From: an uncultured Lentisphaerota bacterium
GTDB lineage: Bacteria > Verrucomicrobiota > Kiritimatiellia > CAIQIC01
Reading direction: 5' to 3'
Length of the DNA: 60,752 nt
Assembly (NCBI GenBank): GCA_903889245.1
Contig: CAISWQ010000093.1
Span: 1-60,752, forward strand
Below are positions 8,801 through 17,018 of this stretch, in pieces. Every line of letters starts with the position of its first letter. The first letter of the stretch is position 1. The position numbers and the translations under genes were made by a program. Under the pieces are notes generated by a model that worked only from the letters and a program-made list of their open reading frames with translations, had not been told where the DNA came from and made no database searches.

Positions 8801-9930
8801 CCGTCGGTACGGTGGCCGGTGCCCACGACAATGCCGCCGTGATCATTGGCAGCGGCTCGGTCTGGAGCAATAGCGGTACCGTCCAGGTTGGCAGCGGCGG
8901 CGCGAACAATCGCCTGACCATCGCCGCTGGCGGCGCGGTGTACAACGACCGCAGCGGGATCGGGTGGAGCGCTGGTGCCAGCAACAACACAGTACAGGTC
9001 ACGGGTCTGGGCAGCGTCTGGAATAACAGCAGCTACATGTATATCGGGAATCTCGGCGGGGGCAGCCGGCTGACGATCGAAGACGGCGGCAAGGTTTGGG
9101 TGCAATCGGCTGTGCTGGGGGTCGGTTCCGGCAGCAGCAACAACACGCTCAACCTAGCCGGCGGCGGGAGCTTCATCGCCACCAACGCCGGGGCCGGCAG
9201 CCTCGAAATCCGCCGCGGCACGCTCACCCTCCAAGGCGGCGGCGTTAACATCAACTCTTTCCTCGCCACCAACGGTGCCAGCAGCGTGGTGAGCTTCAGC
9301 GGCGGCACGCTGCGCAGCGGCGGCAGCACCGTGGCCAACGGCGCGGCCTTCGTCGTCGGCGATGGCACGCAGGCGGCCACGCTCGACCTCAACGGCGGCA
9401 CCCACAGCTTCGCCGACGGCCTGGCCATTTCCAGTAACGCCACGCTGACCGGCACCGGTGCGCTCGTCGCCCCGCTCACCTTGCAGAGCGGCGCGACGCT
9501 CACGCCCGGCCACAGCCCCGGCCTGCTGACCATCAGCAACGACCTCACGCTGGCCAGCGGCTCCACGCTCCAGATGGAACTGGCCGGCTACACCGCCGGC
9601 AGCGCTTACGACCAGTTGATCGTCACCGGCCTGCTGACCAACGACAGCGCCCTGCTCTCAGTCTCGATGCTGGATGGCTTCGCGCCCACCAACGGCGCGC
9701 AATTTGTGATCATGGACCTCGCCACCTCCGGCTACGGCGCGTTCTCCGGCGCGCCCGAGGGCAGCACGAATGCCTTCGGCAGCAGCCAGCCCTTCACCAT
9801 CACCTACCTCGGCGGCGCGGACAGCCACGACATCATTCTGACCGCCATCCCCGAACCGGGTTCCGTGGCGCTGGTACTCCTGTTCGGCGGCGCGTTGGTT
9901 GCCTGGCGTCGCTTGCGTCGCTGGCGCTGA
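5836..9930 (+). CDS. Giant repetitive PEP-CTERM surface protein, 1364 residues
   Basis: The ATG at 5836 follows AGGAGAGG and begins a signal peptide (MKRKLLRSAALVFSLAAAQA); longer in-frame extensions overlap the previous gene. The body has about 15 units of 52-53 residues built on VTGSGSVW, then LxVGxxGxGNxLTVxNGG, then YIGxxxxASNN. This is the pattern of a parallel beta-helix, as seen in autotransporter passengers. A central stretch (about residues 350-600) and the C-terminal third switch to the related RRGTLTLDGG type. The extreme C-terminus is IPEPGSVA, a hydrophobic helix and RRLRRWR, a PEP-CTERM tail. There is no autotransporter beta-barrel, so export should be by Sec plus exosortase. 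Role: probable adhesin or extracellular matrix component. Confidence 0.92.
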   Translation: MKRKLLRSAALVFSLAAAQAETATNIVNGVTSNHSGLFYVGQSGPDNVLIVTNGGRLYVSPGLVSHIGQGDAADRNSATVTGSGSLWQTGYLNLGYEGASNTLAVTNGGAINATAAYVGSETNAHYNVITVVGAGSVLNSEAELVLGDRGLHNRMTISQGGRVSVGEDAFVGKSLVMTDAGWALDGDNRVLVTGSGSLWTVADELFIGHNSLGNELTIADGGEVRDHRGVIGNSTDSERQDNRAIVTGPNSLWINTGPLVVGSHTSRNSLTVTNGGRVVSADGILGEYAPDADDSANGNTALVTGSGSVWSNSASLYVGRAGDSNSVAIRSGGAVSAGGDVYIGYEATAAENRIELGGGSLTLTNSGAGALDVRGGTLVFDGGDVTANRLVMTNNTAGGNQSLFDFHHGTLNTLDGSQIVAPAGSDFVVGNTAGQTAAWNLKGGTNGVQPVAGNAARVVLGGAAGATGVVTVTGAATVWDIDGTLEVRRGTLTLDGGTVEANLLLATNNTAGVTSAVVRLHSGTLNSHGTLIVVPPGQNLNVGDVAGQTVTWNILDGTNGVFAVAGSSAGIQLGSVVGASAGVLVTGSGTVWSNGANLVVGDAGAGSRLTVTDGARVFNSLGLVGNLGTAGSNAVLVTGGDSVWNNSGALVVGNGGTGNALTVSNAGRVVSSSGYIGDDTSASNNTVLVTGSGSVWTNTSDLTLATDGSGNSLIITNGGRVGVAGNDYIGFHYVAHDNTATITGSGSVWNTTGYLAVGYSGFGNQLTIANGGEALARDAYVGLSASASNNAILVTDAGSRMNLATNLHMGYGSAGNTLTVTNGGVLSVGGNAHIGTGAGAQGNTALVTGSGSVWTNAGELLVGSNGVGNALNVVDGGHVGNEVGYIGYAAGARSNSVLVSGSGAVWSNSFGLNIGYSGADNAMIVSNQGAVYSDRSYIGSNAGASNNAVLVVGAGSRWQATSDVRVGSAGAGNTLTITNGGAVYSANGSVGTVAGAHDNAAVIIGSGSVWSNSGTVQVGSGGANNRLTIAAGGAVYNDRSGIGWSAGASNNTVQVTGLGSVWNNSSYMYIGNLGGGSRLTIEDGGKVWVQSAVLGVGSGSSNNTLNLAGGGSFIATNAGAGSLEIRRGTLTLQGGGVNINSFLATNGASSVVSFSGGTLRSGGSTVANGAAFVVGDGTQAATLDLNGGTHSFADGLAISSNATLTGTGALVAPLTLQSGATLTPGHSPGLLTISNDLTLASGSTLQMELAGYTAGSAYDQLIVTGLLTNDSALLSVSMLDGFAPTNGAQFVIMDLATSGYGAFSGAPEGSTNAFGSSQPFTITYLGGADSHDIILTAIPEPGSVALVLLFGGALVAWRRLRRWR

Positions 9931-9946
9931 ACGTGCGCCGAAATTC

Positions 9947-9990
9947 TTCCAAGGCTTGGAAAATTCCCGGCCCGTTTTCCCAAGCTTTGG
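9947..9990. repeat. TTTTCCAAGGCTTGGAAAA-family palindromes (2 copies)
   Basis: The core TTCCAAGGCTTGGAA at 9947-9961 is perfect. A second, degenerate copy (TTTTCCCAAGCTTTGG) lies at 9975-9990. Both sit just after the stop of the giant PEP-CTERM gene. Confidence 0.8.
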
Positions 9991-10728
9991 ATCTTGTGCA
10001 AGCATGGTTGGAGAGGCTGGCATGGCATTCACCCACGCAGGCGCAAAGCACCGCTACAGAAGCTTTCTGCTGTGGGCGGGGTTTGTCACGCCGCGGACGG
10101 AGAGGTTACCGCAGAGACTCGGAGACGCCGAGAACCGAAGTTTGACGCGGATGAACGCAGATGAAAAGGGTTGAACAGGGTAGCGGCGAGGGCGGGAAGA
10201 CAGAAGGCAGAGGTCAGCCGGCTTCGTTTGCTTCGTTGCCTTTTGTGCATCCCTGCTTCCGCTCGGTTCCTGCTTTCCTCACCGTCTTTTAAATGAGGAA
10301 AGCCGGAAGGCAGGAAAAGAGCAGAGAGGTGTACAGGGAAGCGGCGAAGGCGGGAAGACGGAGCATCCACAGATTTCGCAGATTACACAGATGAGCATGA
10401 ATCTCTCGCGGAGCGAGCGGTCTACTATGTACGCGCAAAGGACGCGAAGCCCGCAAAGTTATCCTGCCTTGGCGTCCTTGGCGCGAACCAGCCTCTTTGG
10501 TTGCGGCCCATCCGCTGCTGCAGCTCCGCATCGGTGAAATCTGTGGATAAAACTCTTTCGCTCAAAAGACAGAGGGCAGACACACAGCAGGCTTCGTTGT
10601 CTTCGTTACCTTCTGTGCGCTCTGGGCTTGGTCTGCTTCGTCCGTGATCGGTGGATGATTTTCTTCTGTGTGGTTGGGAGGCGTTTCGGTTCTGGACAAT
10701 TCCTGACGGGCTGGTATTCAATTCCTGC
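9991..10728. repeat. Gene-free spacer filled with nested palindromes and dispersed repeats
   Basis: No credible gene lies here; short open frames share no codon structure. There is a perfect 10-bp stem (10272-10281 with 10294-10303). A nested palindrome has outer arms TCCACAGATTTC (10366-10377) and GAAATCTGTGGA (10536-10547), with inner arms at 10433-10449 and 10468-10484 that match at 15 of 17. Two diverged direct repeats end in GGCTTCGTTTGCTTCGTTGC (near 10219) and a GGCTTCGTTGTCTTCGTTACC-like copy (near 10590). The motif GCGGCGAAGGCGGGAAGAC occurs near 10341 and as a diverged copy near 10183. This is typical of accumulated noncoding repeat elements. Confidence 0.65.
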
Positions 10729-12213
10729 ATGAAGAAATCCATACACCTGACCGCAGCGGACCGGGAGTTTTTCGGGCTGGTCGCCCGCGCCGCCTTCGCC
10801 AATCCGTTCAGCGAGGCCCGGACCGAACTGGACCGACAGATCGCCGACCTGACCGGCGTGACGGAGCGCGAGCAGCAGGTGGATGCCGTGGCGGCGCGCG
10901 TCTTCGCCCGGATCAAGGAACTGGAGGCGCGCGGCAGCGCCGACCTGACGTTGCATACGGGCGATGACTATGGGGCGTTGGCGGCCGCCTTCCTCTTCGA
11001 GGGCTTTCACCGCTGGATCGGGCCGTTCGATGAACTGATCCTCAAGCAGATCGCCGCGGGCGATGCCACCGTGGAGGTGCCGTTTGGCCGGGAGGCCATC
11101 GCGCTGCTGGGCCGCCGGGGCCTGCCCGCCGAGCGCACCGAGCGTTACTTCGCGATGTTCTATCAACTGCGTCGCGCCTACTACCTGATCAGCCGCGGCC
11201 TGACCGGCGTCAGCCCGTGCATGCAGCGGCTGCGCGAGCGGCTGTGGAGCAACGTCTTCACCAACGACATGCAGCTCTATGCGCTCCAGCTTTGGAACCG
11301 GATGGAGGATTTTTCGACACTGCTGCTCGGCGAAACCGGCACCGGCAAGGGCGCGGCGGCGGCGGCGATCGGACGCTCGGGCTTCATCCCGTTCGATCCG
11401 CGCCGGAGTTGCTTCACGGAAAGCTTCACGCGCAATTTCATCGCGCTCAATCTCTCCCAGTTCCCGGCGACGCTGATCGAGAGCGAACTGTTCGGCCATC
11501 GCAAGGGCGCGTTCACCGGCGCGGTCGAGGCGCACGAGGGTGTCTTCGCGCGGTGCAGTCCGCACGGCGCGATCTTCCTCGACGAAATCGGCGACGTGGC
11601 CGAGCCGATCCAGATCAAGCTGCTGCAGGTCTTGCAGGAGCGTACCTTCGCGCCCGTCGGCAGCCACGAACGCCGGCGGTTCTCCGGCCGTGTCATCGCC
11701 GCCACCAACCGCGCGCTCGATGACCTGCGGCGCGAGGGCCGGTTCCGCGATGACTTTTATTACCGGCTCTGCTCCGACGAGATTTTGGTTCCGACGCTGC
11801 GGCAGCGGCTGGCCGAGGACCCACGCGAACTGGAGCTGCTGCTCAACGAGATGATCGCCCGGCTGGCCGGCCAGCCCGACGAAGAACTGGTGGCGCATGT
11901 GGCGCAAGTGCTGCGGCAGTCGCCCGGCCCCGGTTACGCCTGGCCCGGTAACGTCCGCGAGCTGGAGCAGGCGGTCCGGCGCGTCATGCTGACCGGCCGC
12001 TACGAGGGCCAGACCGCGCCGGAGGCCGGCGGCGTGATCGCGCGTTATCTGGCGGCCGTGGAAACCGGCGCGCTGACCGCCGACGAAATCCTTGCCGGTT
12101 ACTGCGCGCGGCTGCATGAACTGCACGGCTCCTACGAGGAGGTCGCCCGCCGCACGCAACTCGACCGCCGCACCGTCCGCCGCTACATCCTGCTCCACCG
12201 CGACAAGCGATGA
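10729..12213 (+). CDS. Sigma-54-dependent transcriptional activator (AAA+), 494 residues
   Basis: It activates sigma-54 RNA polymerase by ATP hydrolysis. The Walker A motif is GETGTGKG, the sigma-54 contact loop is KGAFTGA, the Walker B region is GAIFLDEIGD, and the arginine-finger region is FRDDFYYRL. The C-terminus has a Fis-like helix-turn-helix (YEEVARRTQLDRRTVRRYIL). The N-terminal 170 residues contain no receiver, PAS or GAF domain I can recognise, so the signal input is unknown. The chosen ATG at 10729 gives a natural N-terminus; an upstream ATG at 10651 would add 26 residues from repeat DNA. It is convergent with a Hanks-type kinase gene. Target promoters were not identified. Confidence 0.92.
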   Translation: MKKSIHLTAADREFFGLVARAAFANPFSEARTELDRQIADLTGVTEREQQVDAVAARVFARIKELEARGSADLTLHTGDDYGALAAAFLFEGFHRWIGPFDELILKQIAAGDATVEVPFGREAIALLGRRGLPAERTERYFAMFYQLRRAYYLISRGLTGVSPCMQRLRERLWSNVFTNDMQLYALQLWNRMEDFSTLLLGETGTGKGAAAAAIGRSGFIPFDPRRSCFTESFTRNFIALNLSQFPATLIESELFGHRKGAFTGAVEAHEGVFARCSPHGAIFLDEIGDVAEPIQIKLLQVLQERTFAPVGSHERRRFSGRVIAATNRALDDLRREGRFRDDFYYRLCSDEILVPTLRQRLAEDPRELELLLNEMIARLAGQPDEELVAHVAQVLRQSPGPGYAWPGNVRELEQAVRRVMLTGRYEGQTAPEAGGVIARYLAAVETGALTADEILAGYCARLHELHGSYEEVARRTQLDRRTVRRYILLHRDKR

Positions 12214-12221
12214 ACGAGGGG

Positions 12222-12279
12222 AACGTGGCCCTCCACGTTGTGGATGAAGTTGGTGTGGAGGGACGCGCTCTGTCGCGTC
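12222..12279. repeat. GTGGCCCTCCAC / GTGGAGGGACGCG inverted repeat, intergenic copy
   Basis: The left arm AACGTGGCCCTCCAC (12222-12236) and right arm GTGGAGGGACGCG (from 12254) match the copy at 3959-4020. It lies between the convergent sigma-54 activator and kinase genes, where it could act as a two-way barrier to transcription. That role is an inference. Confidence 0.7.
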
Positions 12280-12374
12280 CGCGCCACAGCCCAGCCGCAA
12301 ACGCATGTCAGGGCAGAGGGACGTGCGATGAGGGGAGGCGTCACCTACGCCGCGCAAGCAACCTGTTGCGGCAC

Positions 12375-14987
12375 TCAATCGCGGCGCACCGGCACCGCTG
12401 GCGCAGCGGCGGGCGCCGTGGGATTGACTGGCGGGACCTCCGCGACCTTGGGAGTCCGTATAAAAACGCCTTTGCCCGTAACCTCACGCACGCTGATGCT
12501 GTAGTAGGCGGTGCGTAACTGGCAGCCCAAGCCCAACAGCGAGGGATCGCGCAGCCGCCAGAGCGGACCGGCCTTGAGATTGGTGTAGTCGGTCTTGCAG
12601 AAACTGACCAGCCGCCCATCCAGAAAGCCGCGCACCTCGCCGTTGCGCACTTCCACCAGCGAGACATAACGGCGGCCGAGCTCCGGCGCCTCCACGTTGA
12701 TCACCGTGGGATTATCCGCCAGCGCTTTATCATCCACCAGCTCAAAACCAAACTGCGCGCCGCCGGCATGGAAGCAGTGCCAGGTAAAACCATGCCCCGC
12801 CTTGGCCAGGCATTGGATGCTGGTTCCGCCCTTGCGGAGCAAGGCAAACTCGACCCGAAAGTCGTATTCCTCCGGGGGACGGTAGGGCAGCTCGAGGGCC
12901 GCTATCCGGCTGCGGTCGCCAATCAGGGCGGTGGCGGTGTGCGCCCAGTCGCCACGCAAGGCGTCACTGGTGGGGTCAATCAGCGGGAGCAGATTGAGCG
13001 CCTGCTGCCAGGCAGTGGCGGGGGCTTCCGGTGACCGCTGGGCCCGTTCCAGCAGAACCGCGCGGGCTTCCACAGTCTTCCAGAAATCAGCCGCCGGCAG
13101 TTCGTTGATTTGCTCCAGCGTCTTGAAGGTGCGCAGCAACTCCACCTGACGCGCATCGCTCGTGACCATGGCATCGCATTCGAGCACCTTCAGTGGCGCG
13201 CCACGCAGGAGGGAGAGATCGTGCAGTTGCGTCAGCGCACACCGCAACTCTTCCAAGGGCATCCCTTGCAGGCTGGTAAAATCCACCGGCAACTTGTTGC
13301 CGCTGATGTTTAACCGGCGCAGTTTCATCCCCTTGAGCGGCATCAGGCTGGCCAGTTTCGGACAGGCGCGCAAATCGAGTTCTTCCAGCGGCAGTCCGGC
13401 TAGGGGCGTCAGGCTGGTGACGACGGACGCGTGGCAATCCAAGGCGGTCAGGGGTAATCCAGCTAGCGGCGCGAGATCGGACAAGGCAGAAACCCGGCCC
13501 AGTGGCGAGGCTACCCGGAGCTGTTTCAGCCCGCGCAAGGCCGTCAACGGGGAAAGGTTATGGATGCTCTCGCTGGGCAGCGTGAGTTCCGTCACCACGC
13601 CCGCGGTGATGGTGTGCGTTTCCCGGCCATCATAATCGAGGTTGAATTCCTTCAGTTTGGCGACTACCCGCGCGACCTGTTGCTCCGGCGGCAGCGCGGC
13701 CACCTCCGTGATGAAGGCCGGCCCCACGGGGGTTGGGCCAACCGGTGGTTTTGCACCGCGGCCGGGTGCGGCCTTGGTTCCACCCGCCAGCGGCTGCTGC
13801 GGAAAAAGGGGCACCGTACCCTCGCCGGCTGGCGGCGCAGGAGCGGCGTTGCTCGCCGGCTCCTCTGGCCCCGACTGCCAGGGCTTCCAGAGCACCAAGC
13901 CAACCACCAACGCACACAACACCAGCGTACCGCTCATGATCAGGCCAAAGGACGGCCCCTGCTCGTCCGTCTTCACGAGCTTGGTGCCGCCCCCCACCTT
14001 GGCCGGCGTGGGCAGATCGGGTTTGGCTTTTTTCCCCACCACGCCCGGCGTCTGGACCGGCGCCGCGGGATTCATCACCAGCTTCCGCTGCGTGGTGGCG
14101 GGGCGTTGTTTGAGGGCGACAGTCGAAACCGGCTTGTTCCGCAGATCGGCCGCGGTTTGCTTCATCGCGGCCAACAGTTCTTCATAACTGGCAAAGCGGT
14201 CCTCCGGCTGTTTCTGGATCATCCGCGTGATCAGCTTGGCCAGGCTGGCCGGACAATCCGGCCAGACCTGCCGGATATCGGGAACGGGCTCATTCACATG
14301 CTTGAACATCAACGTCAGCGCATTATCGCCCTCGTGGGCCTCATAGGGCAGATGCCCGGTGACCATGTGAAAGAGCGTGCAGCCCAGGCTATAGATGTCG
14401 GCACGGAAGTCCATGCTCTTGAGCCCGCGCGCCTGTTCCGGGCTGATGAAATAGGGCGTACCCATGTAACTGCCCGTCAACGTCAGGCCGGAGTGCGGCC
14501 CGCTCACGGTCTTGGCCAGTCCCAGGTCGCCCAGCTTCACCTCGCCGGCGCTGGACAAGAAGATGTTGTCGGGCTTGATATCGCGATGAATCAGCTTGCT
14601 GCGTTGCCAGGCGTAATCGAGCCCCTGGATCACATACATGCAAATCGCCAGCGCCTCGTCGGGAGGAATATGGCCCTTGCGCTTCAGGCGTTGCTGCACG
14701 CTCTCGCCATCCACGAATTCCATGACAAAATATCGCAGGTTGTCCTGGATGCCGGCGGAATAGACCTGCACGATGTTGGCGTGTGAGAGCTGGGCGGCGG
14801 CGGCGGCCTCGCGCGTAAAGCGCGCGATGAAATCCTCGTCGCTGGCGAGCTGCGGCGGCAACACCTTGAGGGCCGCGAGACGATCGAGCGCCATCTGGCG
14901 CGCCTTATAGACCGTGCCCATCCCTCCCTGCCCCAGCTTGGCGAGGATTTCGCAACCGCCGAGTTGCCTGATTTCGAGTTCGTCCAT
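12375..14987 (-). CDS. Transmembrane Hanks-type Ser/Thr kinase with leucine-rich and lectin-like extracellular domains
   Basis: Start ATG at 14987 gives MDELEIRQLGG directly before the kinase domain; the upstream extension has no family likeness. Kinase residues 9-275: glycine loop GQGGMGTVY, Lys41, HRDIKPDN with Asp136, DLG in place of DFG (154-156) and SPE (182-184), all consistent with activity. A basic Pro/Thr-rich linker leads to one membrane helix (about 347-367). The remainder, outside the membrane, has a Pro/Gly spacer, leucine-rich repeats (about 455-630, pattern LxxLAGLPLxxLxL) and a C-terminal concanavalin-like fold (about 680-850) resembling LamG or DUF1080. This is a receptor-kinase layout; ligand and substrate are unknown. 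Convergent with the sigma-54 activator. Confidence 0.92.
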   Translation of the reverse strand: MDELEIRQLGGCEILAKLGQGGMGTVYKARQMALDRLAALKVLPPQLASDEDFIARFTREAAAAAQLSHANIVQVYSAGIQDNLRYFVMEFVDGESVQQRLKRKGHIPPDEALAICMYVIQGLDYAWQRSKLIHRDIKPDNIFLSSAGEVKLGDLGLAKTVSGPHSGLTLTGSYMGTPYFISPEQARGLKSMDFRADIYSLGCTLFHMVTGHLPYEAHEGDNALTLMFKHVNEPVPDIRQVWPDCPASLAKLITRMIQKQPEDRFASYEELLAAMKQTAADLRNKPVSTVALKQRPATTQRKLVMNPAAPVQTPGVVGKKAKPDLPTPAKVGGGTKLVKTDEQGPSFGLIMSGTLVLCALVVGLVLWKPWQSGPEEPASNAAPAPPAGEGTVPLFPQQPLAGGTKAAPGRGAKPPVGPTPVGPAFITEVAALPPEQQVARVVAKLKEFNLDYDGRETHTITAGVVTELTLPSESIHNLSPLTALRGLKQLRVASPLGRVSALSDLAPLAGLPLTALDCHASVVTSLTPLAGLPLEELDLRACPKLASLMPLKGMKLRRLNISGNKLPVDFTSLQGMPLEELRCALTQLHDLSLLRGAPLKVLECDAMVTSDARQVELLRTFKTLEQINELPAADFWKTVEARAVLLERAQRSPEAPATAWQQALNLLPLIDPTSDALRGDWAHTATALIGDRSRIAALELPYRPPEEYDFRVEFALLRKGGTSIQCLAKAGHGFTWHCFHAGGAQFGFELVDDKALADNPTVINVEAPELGRRYVSLVEVRNGEVRGFLDGRLVSFCKTDYTNLKAGPLWRLRDPSLLGLGCQLRTAYYSISVREVTGKGVFIRTPKVAEVPPVNPTAPAAAPAVPVRRD

Positions 14988-15254
14988 GAGGCCCCAAACT
15001 GCCCGGCGGAGTGTAGAAGCCACCCCTCCAAAATCAAGATGAATTCAGGGACAGATGAATAGAGGATTCCGACGGCCAGCCGAGCTGCTGTTATCCAACC
15101 CGACTGTTCTGACTCCTCAAAACGGGCAGTGGCGTCTTGGCGTGAGACACTCCGACATGCAGATGGAGCAGCGAAGACGGGTAGATTGGCCCCACTGCTT
15201 CCCGCCTTCCCTGTTCAAGTCTGCCCGGCCTTTTTGCGGCCCAACCCCTCCACC
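14988..15254. other. Intergenic region between kinase and beta-barrel genes
   Basis: 267 bp with no gene. The segment 15173-15230 (GCGAAGACGGGTAG ... CTTCCCGCCTTCCCTGTTC) resembles arms of the nested palindromes near 10176-10360 and at 60198-60290, so it is probably a decayed copy. The kinase promoter should be in the part near 15000 but I could not define it. Confidence 0.4.
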
Positions 15255-16007
15255 CTACCACCGGACGCCGAGGAACACCGTGGGACCGGAAAGTTTAAGG
15301 TCGGCCGTCACCGGGGTGGCGCTGTAATCGCCTTCGATGGCGATGTGCCGCCAGCCGCCCCCGGCATAGAACCAATCCAGCTTGAGCAGCGCGCCCAGTT
15401 CGGCATCCAGAAAGCTGGCGGTGACACCGCCAAAATCCCATTTGGAGCCGCAAATACTCCCGCGGATGGCCAGCCATTCCACAGGGCTGATCTCCAGGAA
15501 AGCGCCGTAATAGGGCATCCCGGTTTGCACCTTCTTCTCCGTCGCGCCCACGAGGGAACTGGAGGCCTTGGCCGAGAAATCCATATATTGACCGCCGGCA
15601 AAGACACCGCCGTGAACCTCCTCGGGGCCAATATTCAGCCGGGCAAAGCCGCGGATAAAGGTGGCATCCAGTTGGGTCGTCACGTCGGCTTGGACGGGAT
15701 AGACACGATCATAGAAGCGAATCTCGCGACTGATCGTGTTCTGGGCCGACATATCGAACTGGAAATATTCCGCGCCAAATTCCACGTATTTTCCAAAGAC
15801 AACCCGCACGTCGGGCACGCCGAGGCGGCGTCCATAGCCGAGGTCCTTCTCCAGATCCACCTGCGTGCCGGCCAGGCCATCCACGCCGAGGGCGAGGGTG
15901 CCGGAGGGTCGCATGAACCACCACGAGCCTTCGAGTTCAAGCCCAGCGCGGACGGGCAGCCCAGCGAGGGCGGCGGAGAGGCAGAGGCCGGCGAGGAGTT
16001 TTGTCAT
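15255..16007 (-). CDS. Outer-membrane beta-barrel protein, 250 residues
   Basis: The ATG at 16007 begins a clear signal peptide (MTKLLAGLCLSAALAGLPVRA). The mature part alternates hydrophobic and polar residues and is rich in Gly, Tyr, Trp and Phe. It ends in a likely final beta strand (GPTVFLGVRW) with a C-terminal aromatic residue, as expected of proteins inserted by the BAM complex. No specific porin family is recognised. It is divergent from a second beta-barrel gene at 16312. Confidence 0.78.
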   Translation of the reverse strand: MTKLLAGLCLSAALAGLPVRAGLELEGSWWFMRPSGTLALGVDGLAGTQVDLEKDLGYGRRLGVPDVRVVFGKYVEFGAEYFQFDMSAQNTISREIRFYDRVYPVQADVTTQLDATFIRGFARLNIGPEEVHGGVFAGGQYMDFSAKASSSLVGATEKKVQTGMPYYGAFLEISPVEWLAIRGSICGSKWDFGGVTASFLDAELGALLKLDWFYAGGGWRHIAIEGDYSATPVTADLKLSGPTVFLGVRW

Positions 16008-16311
16008 GCGCGGAACATAGCTGCGCTCCGGACGCGGCGCAACAGGATTTCCCCCGGTGGAGGGAAACCCGATTCCGGTGTTGAACAACTTTCCCCAGCT
16101 TTGCTATAAGACCATCAGTTGTGTTGGCCAGCCAGGCCCGCGCAACCAGAAAAGGACAACCAGCGGGGCGGCAGTACCATTAAACAAGAGTAGCGGAGCC
16201 AGGCCGGCCTGTTGTTGGGAGCGGGCCAGCTCGCGACGCGGCCCCGGTTCGTTCGGCGTCAAGGATGCAACTTGGTCAGGCAGTGCAACCCCAACAGAGA
16301 AAGGAAGACCA
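16008..16311. other. Divergent intergenic region between two beta-barrel genes
   Basis: 304 bp without a gene. It contains one sigma-70-like promoter facing right (16081-16110), leaving about 195 bases of leader before the ATG at 16312. I see no other recognisable element. Confidence 0.5.
16081..16110 (+). promoter_or_regulatory. Sigma-70-like promoter TTGAAC - 18 bp - TATAAG
   Basis: A -35-like TTGAAC at 16081 and a -10-like TATAAG at 16105 are 18 bp apart and face the beta-barrel gene at 16312. The match is by eye. Confidence 0.4.
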
Positions 16312-16824
16312 ATGACAAAGCAGCAAGGACTGGCATGGTTGTGTGCGGGTCTGCTCGCGCTCTCCCTGGACGCGCGGGCCGAGGAAAGCGGCCTGCGCCT
16401 GGGCGCGGGCGCGCACTATTGGACCACGGTCAAGAACATTGACGTGGACCACATAGACAAGCACGGGTTCTCGTGGCTGGGCACCGTGCAGTACTGGCCG
16501 TCGTGGATTGGCATCGAGGCCGATGTCGAGTGGCTGCAAAAAGGCTATGCAGGCGCGGCCAAGGATGTCTGGTCGCCGCAGGCCTATTTGATCCTCGGCA
16601 AGACGCTCTACGGGGCGGTCGGCATCGGGGGGTATTATTCCGATGGCGAATGGAACAGCAAACCCTTCTATGCCTTCCGCATCGGGGCCGATCTCGAGGT
16701 GGTGCCGCGCATTCACCTCGATATCAACGCCAATTATCGCTTCGAGGATTGGTCGAAGCTCAATGCCTCCGATGTGAAGAGCGACACGATCACCATCGGC
16801 GCGGCGGCGCGTATCGCGTTCTGA
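16312..16824 (+). CDS. Outer-membrane beta-barrel protein, 170 residues
   Basis: Starts at ATG 16312 after AAGGAAGACC, with a signal peptide ending near AEESG. The mature sequence resembles small OmpA- or OmpW-like barrels: LGAGAHYWTTV, YLILGKTLYGAVGIGGYY and a closing strand TITIGAAARIAF ending in Phe. Function is unknown. A strong intrinsic terminator made from the window-wide palindrome follows 30 bp after the stop. Confidence 0.78.
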   Translation: MTKQQGLAWLCAGLLALSLDARAEESGLRLGAGAHYWTTVKNIDVDHIDKHGFSWLGTVQYWPSWIGIEADVEWLQKGYAGAAKDVWSPQAYLILGKTLYGAVGIGGYYSDGEWNSKPFYAFRIGADLEVVPRIHLDINANYRFEDWSKLNASDVKSDTITIGAAARIAF

Positions 16825-16854
16825 GGCCGCGCCGCACCAACGCTAGTTGAAGCT

Positions 16855-16896
16855 CCGGCTGTTTTCCAAGGTTTGGAAAACAGCCGGTCTTTTTTT
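16855..16896 (+). terminator. Intrinsic terminator built on a TTTTCC...GGAAAA palindrome
   Basis: A perfect 13-bp stem, CCGGCTGTTTTCC (16855-16867) with GGAAAACAGCCGG (16875-16887), has a 7-base loop (AAGGTTT) and is followed by TCTTTTTTT. It terminates the beta-barrel gene at 16824. The palindrome core is extended by CCGGCTG/CAGCCGG. Confidence 0.85.
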
Positions 16897-17006
16897 CCAG
16901 GGTCCCGGAACGCGGGCGCCGATTTTTTCCAAGGCCCGGAAAAGTCGCGCGAGAAAGTTTCCCAAGCTTGGAAAAAACCGGCGCCGGGCTTCCCATCCCT
17001 GGAAAA
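16862..17006. repeat. Cluster of five TTTTCC-N7-GGAAAA palindromes
   Basis: Copies lie at 16862-16880 (loop AAGGTTT), about 16891-16909 (AGGGTCC), 16923-16943 (AAGGCCC), 16957-16976 (AAGCTT) and 16990-17006 (decayed). They fill the gap between convergent genes. Stem bases are kept while loop bases vary, which suggests selection on a hairpin. Confidence 0.85.
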
Positions 17007-17018
17007 CGGGTGTGGAGT

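Noticed and set aside
5848-9105. Long minus-strand open frame (1085 residues) opposite the giant PEP-CTERM gene
   Set aside because: The frame is open only because the repeats of the real gene lack stop codons on the opposite strand; the product is low-complexity without a signal peptide or domain.
5836-9930. Classical type V autotransporter
   Set aside because: The passenger-like repeats fit, but the C-terminus is PEP-CTERM and there is no beta-barrel translocator.
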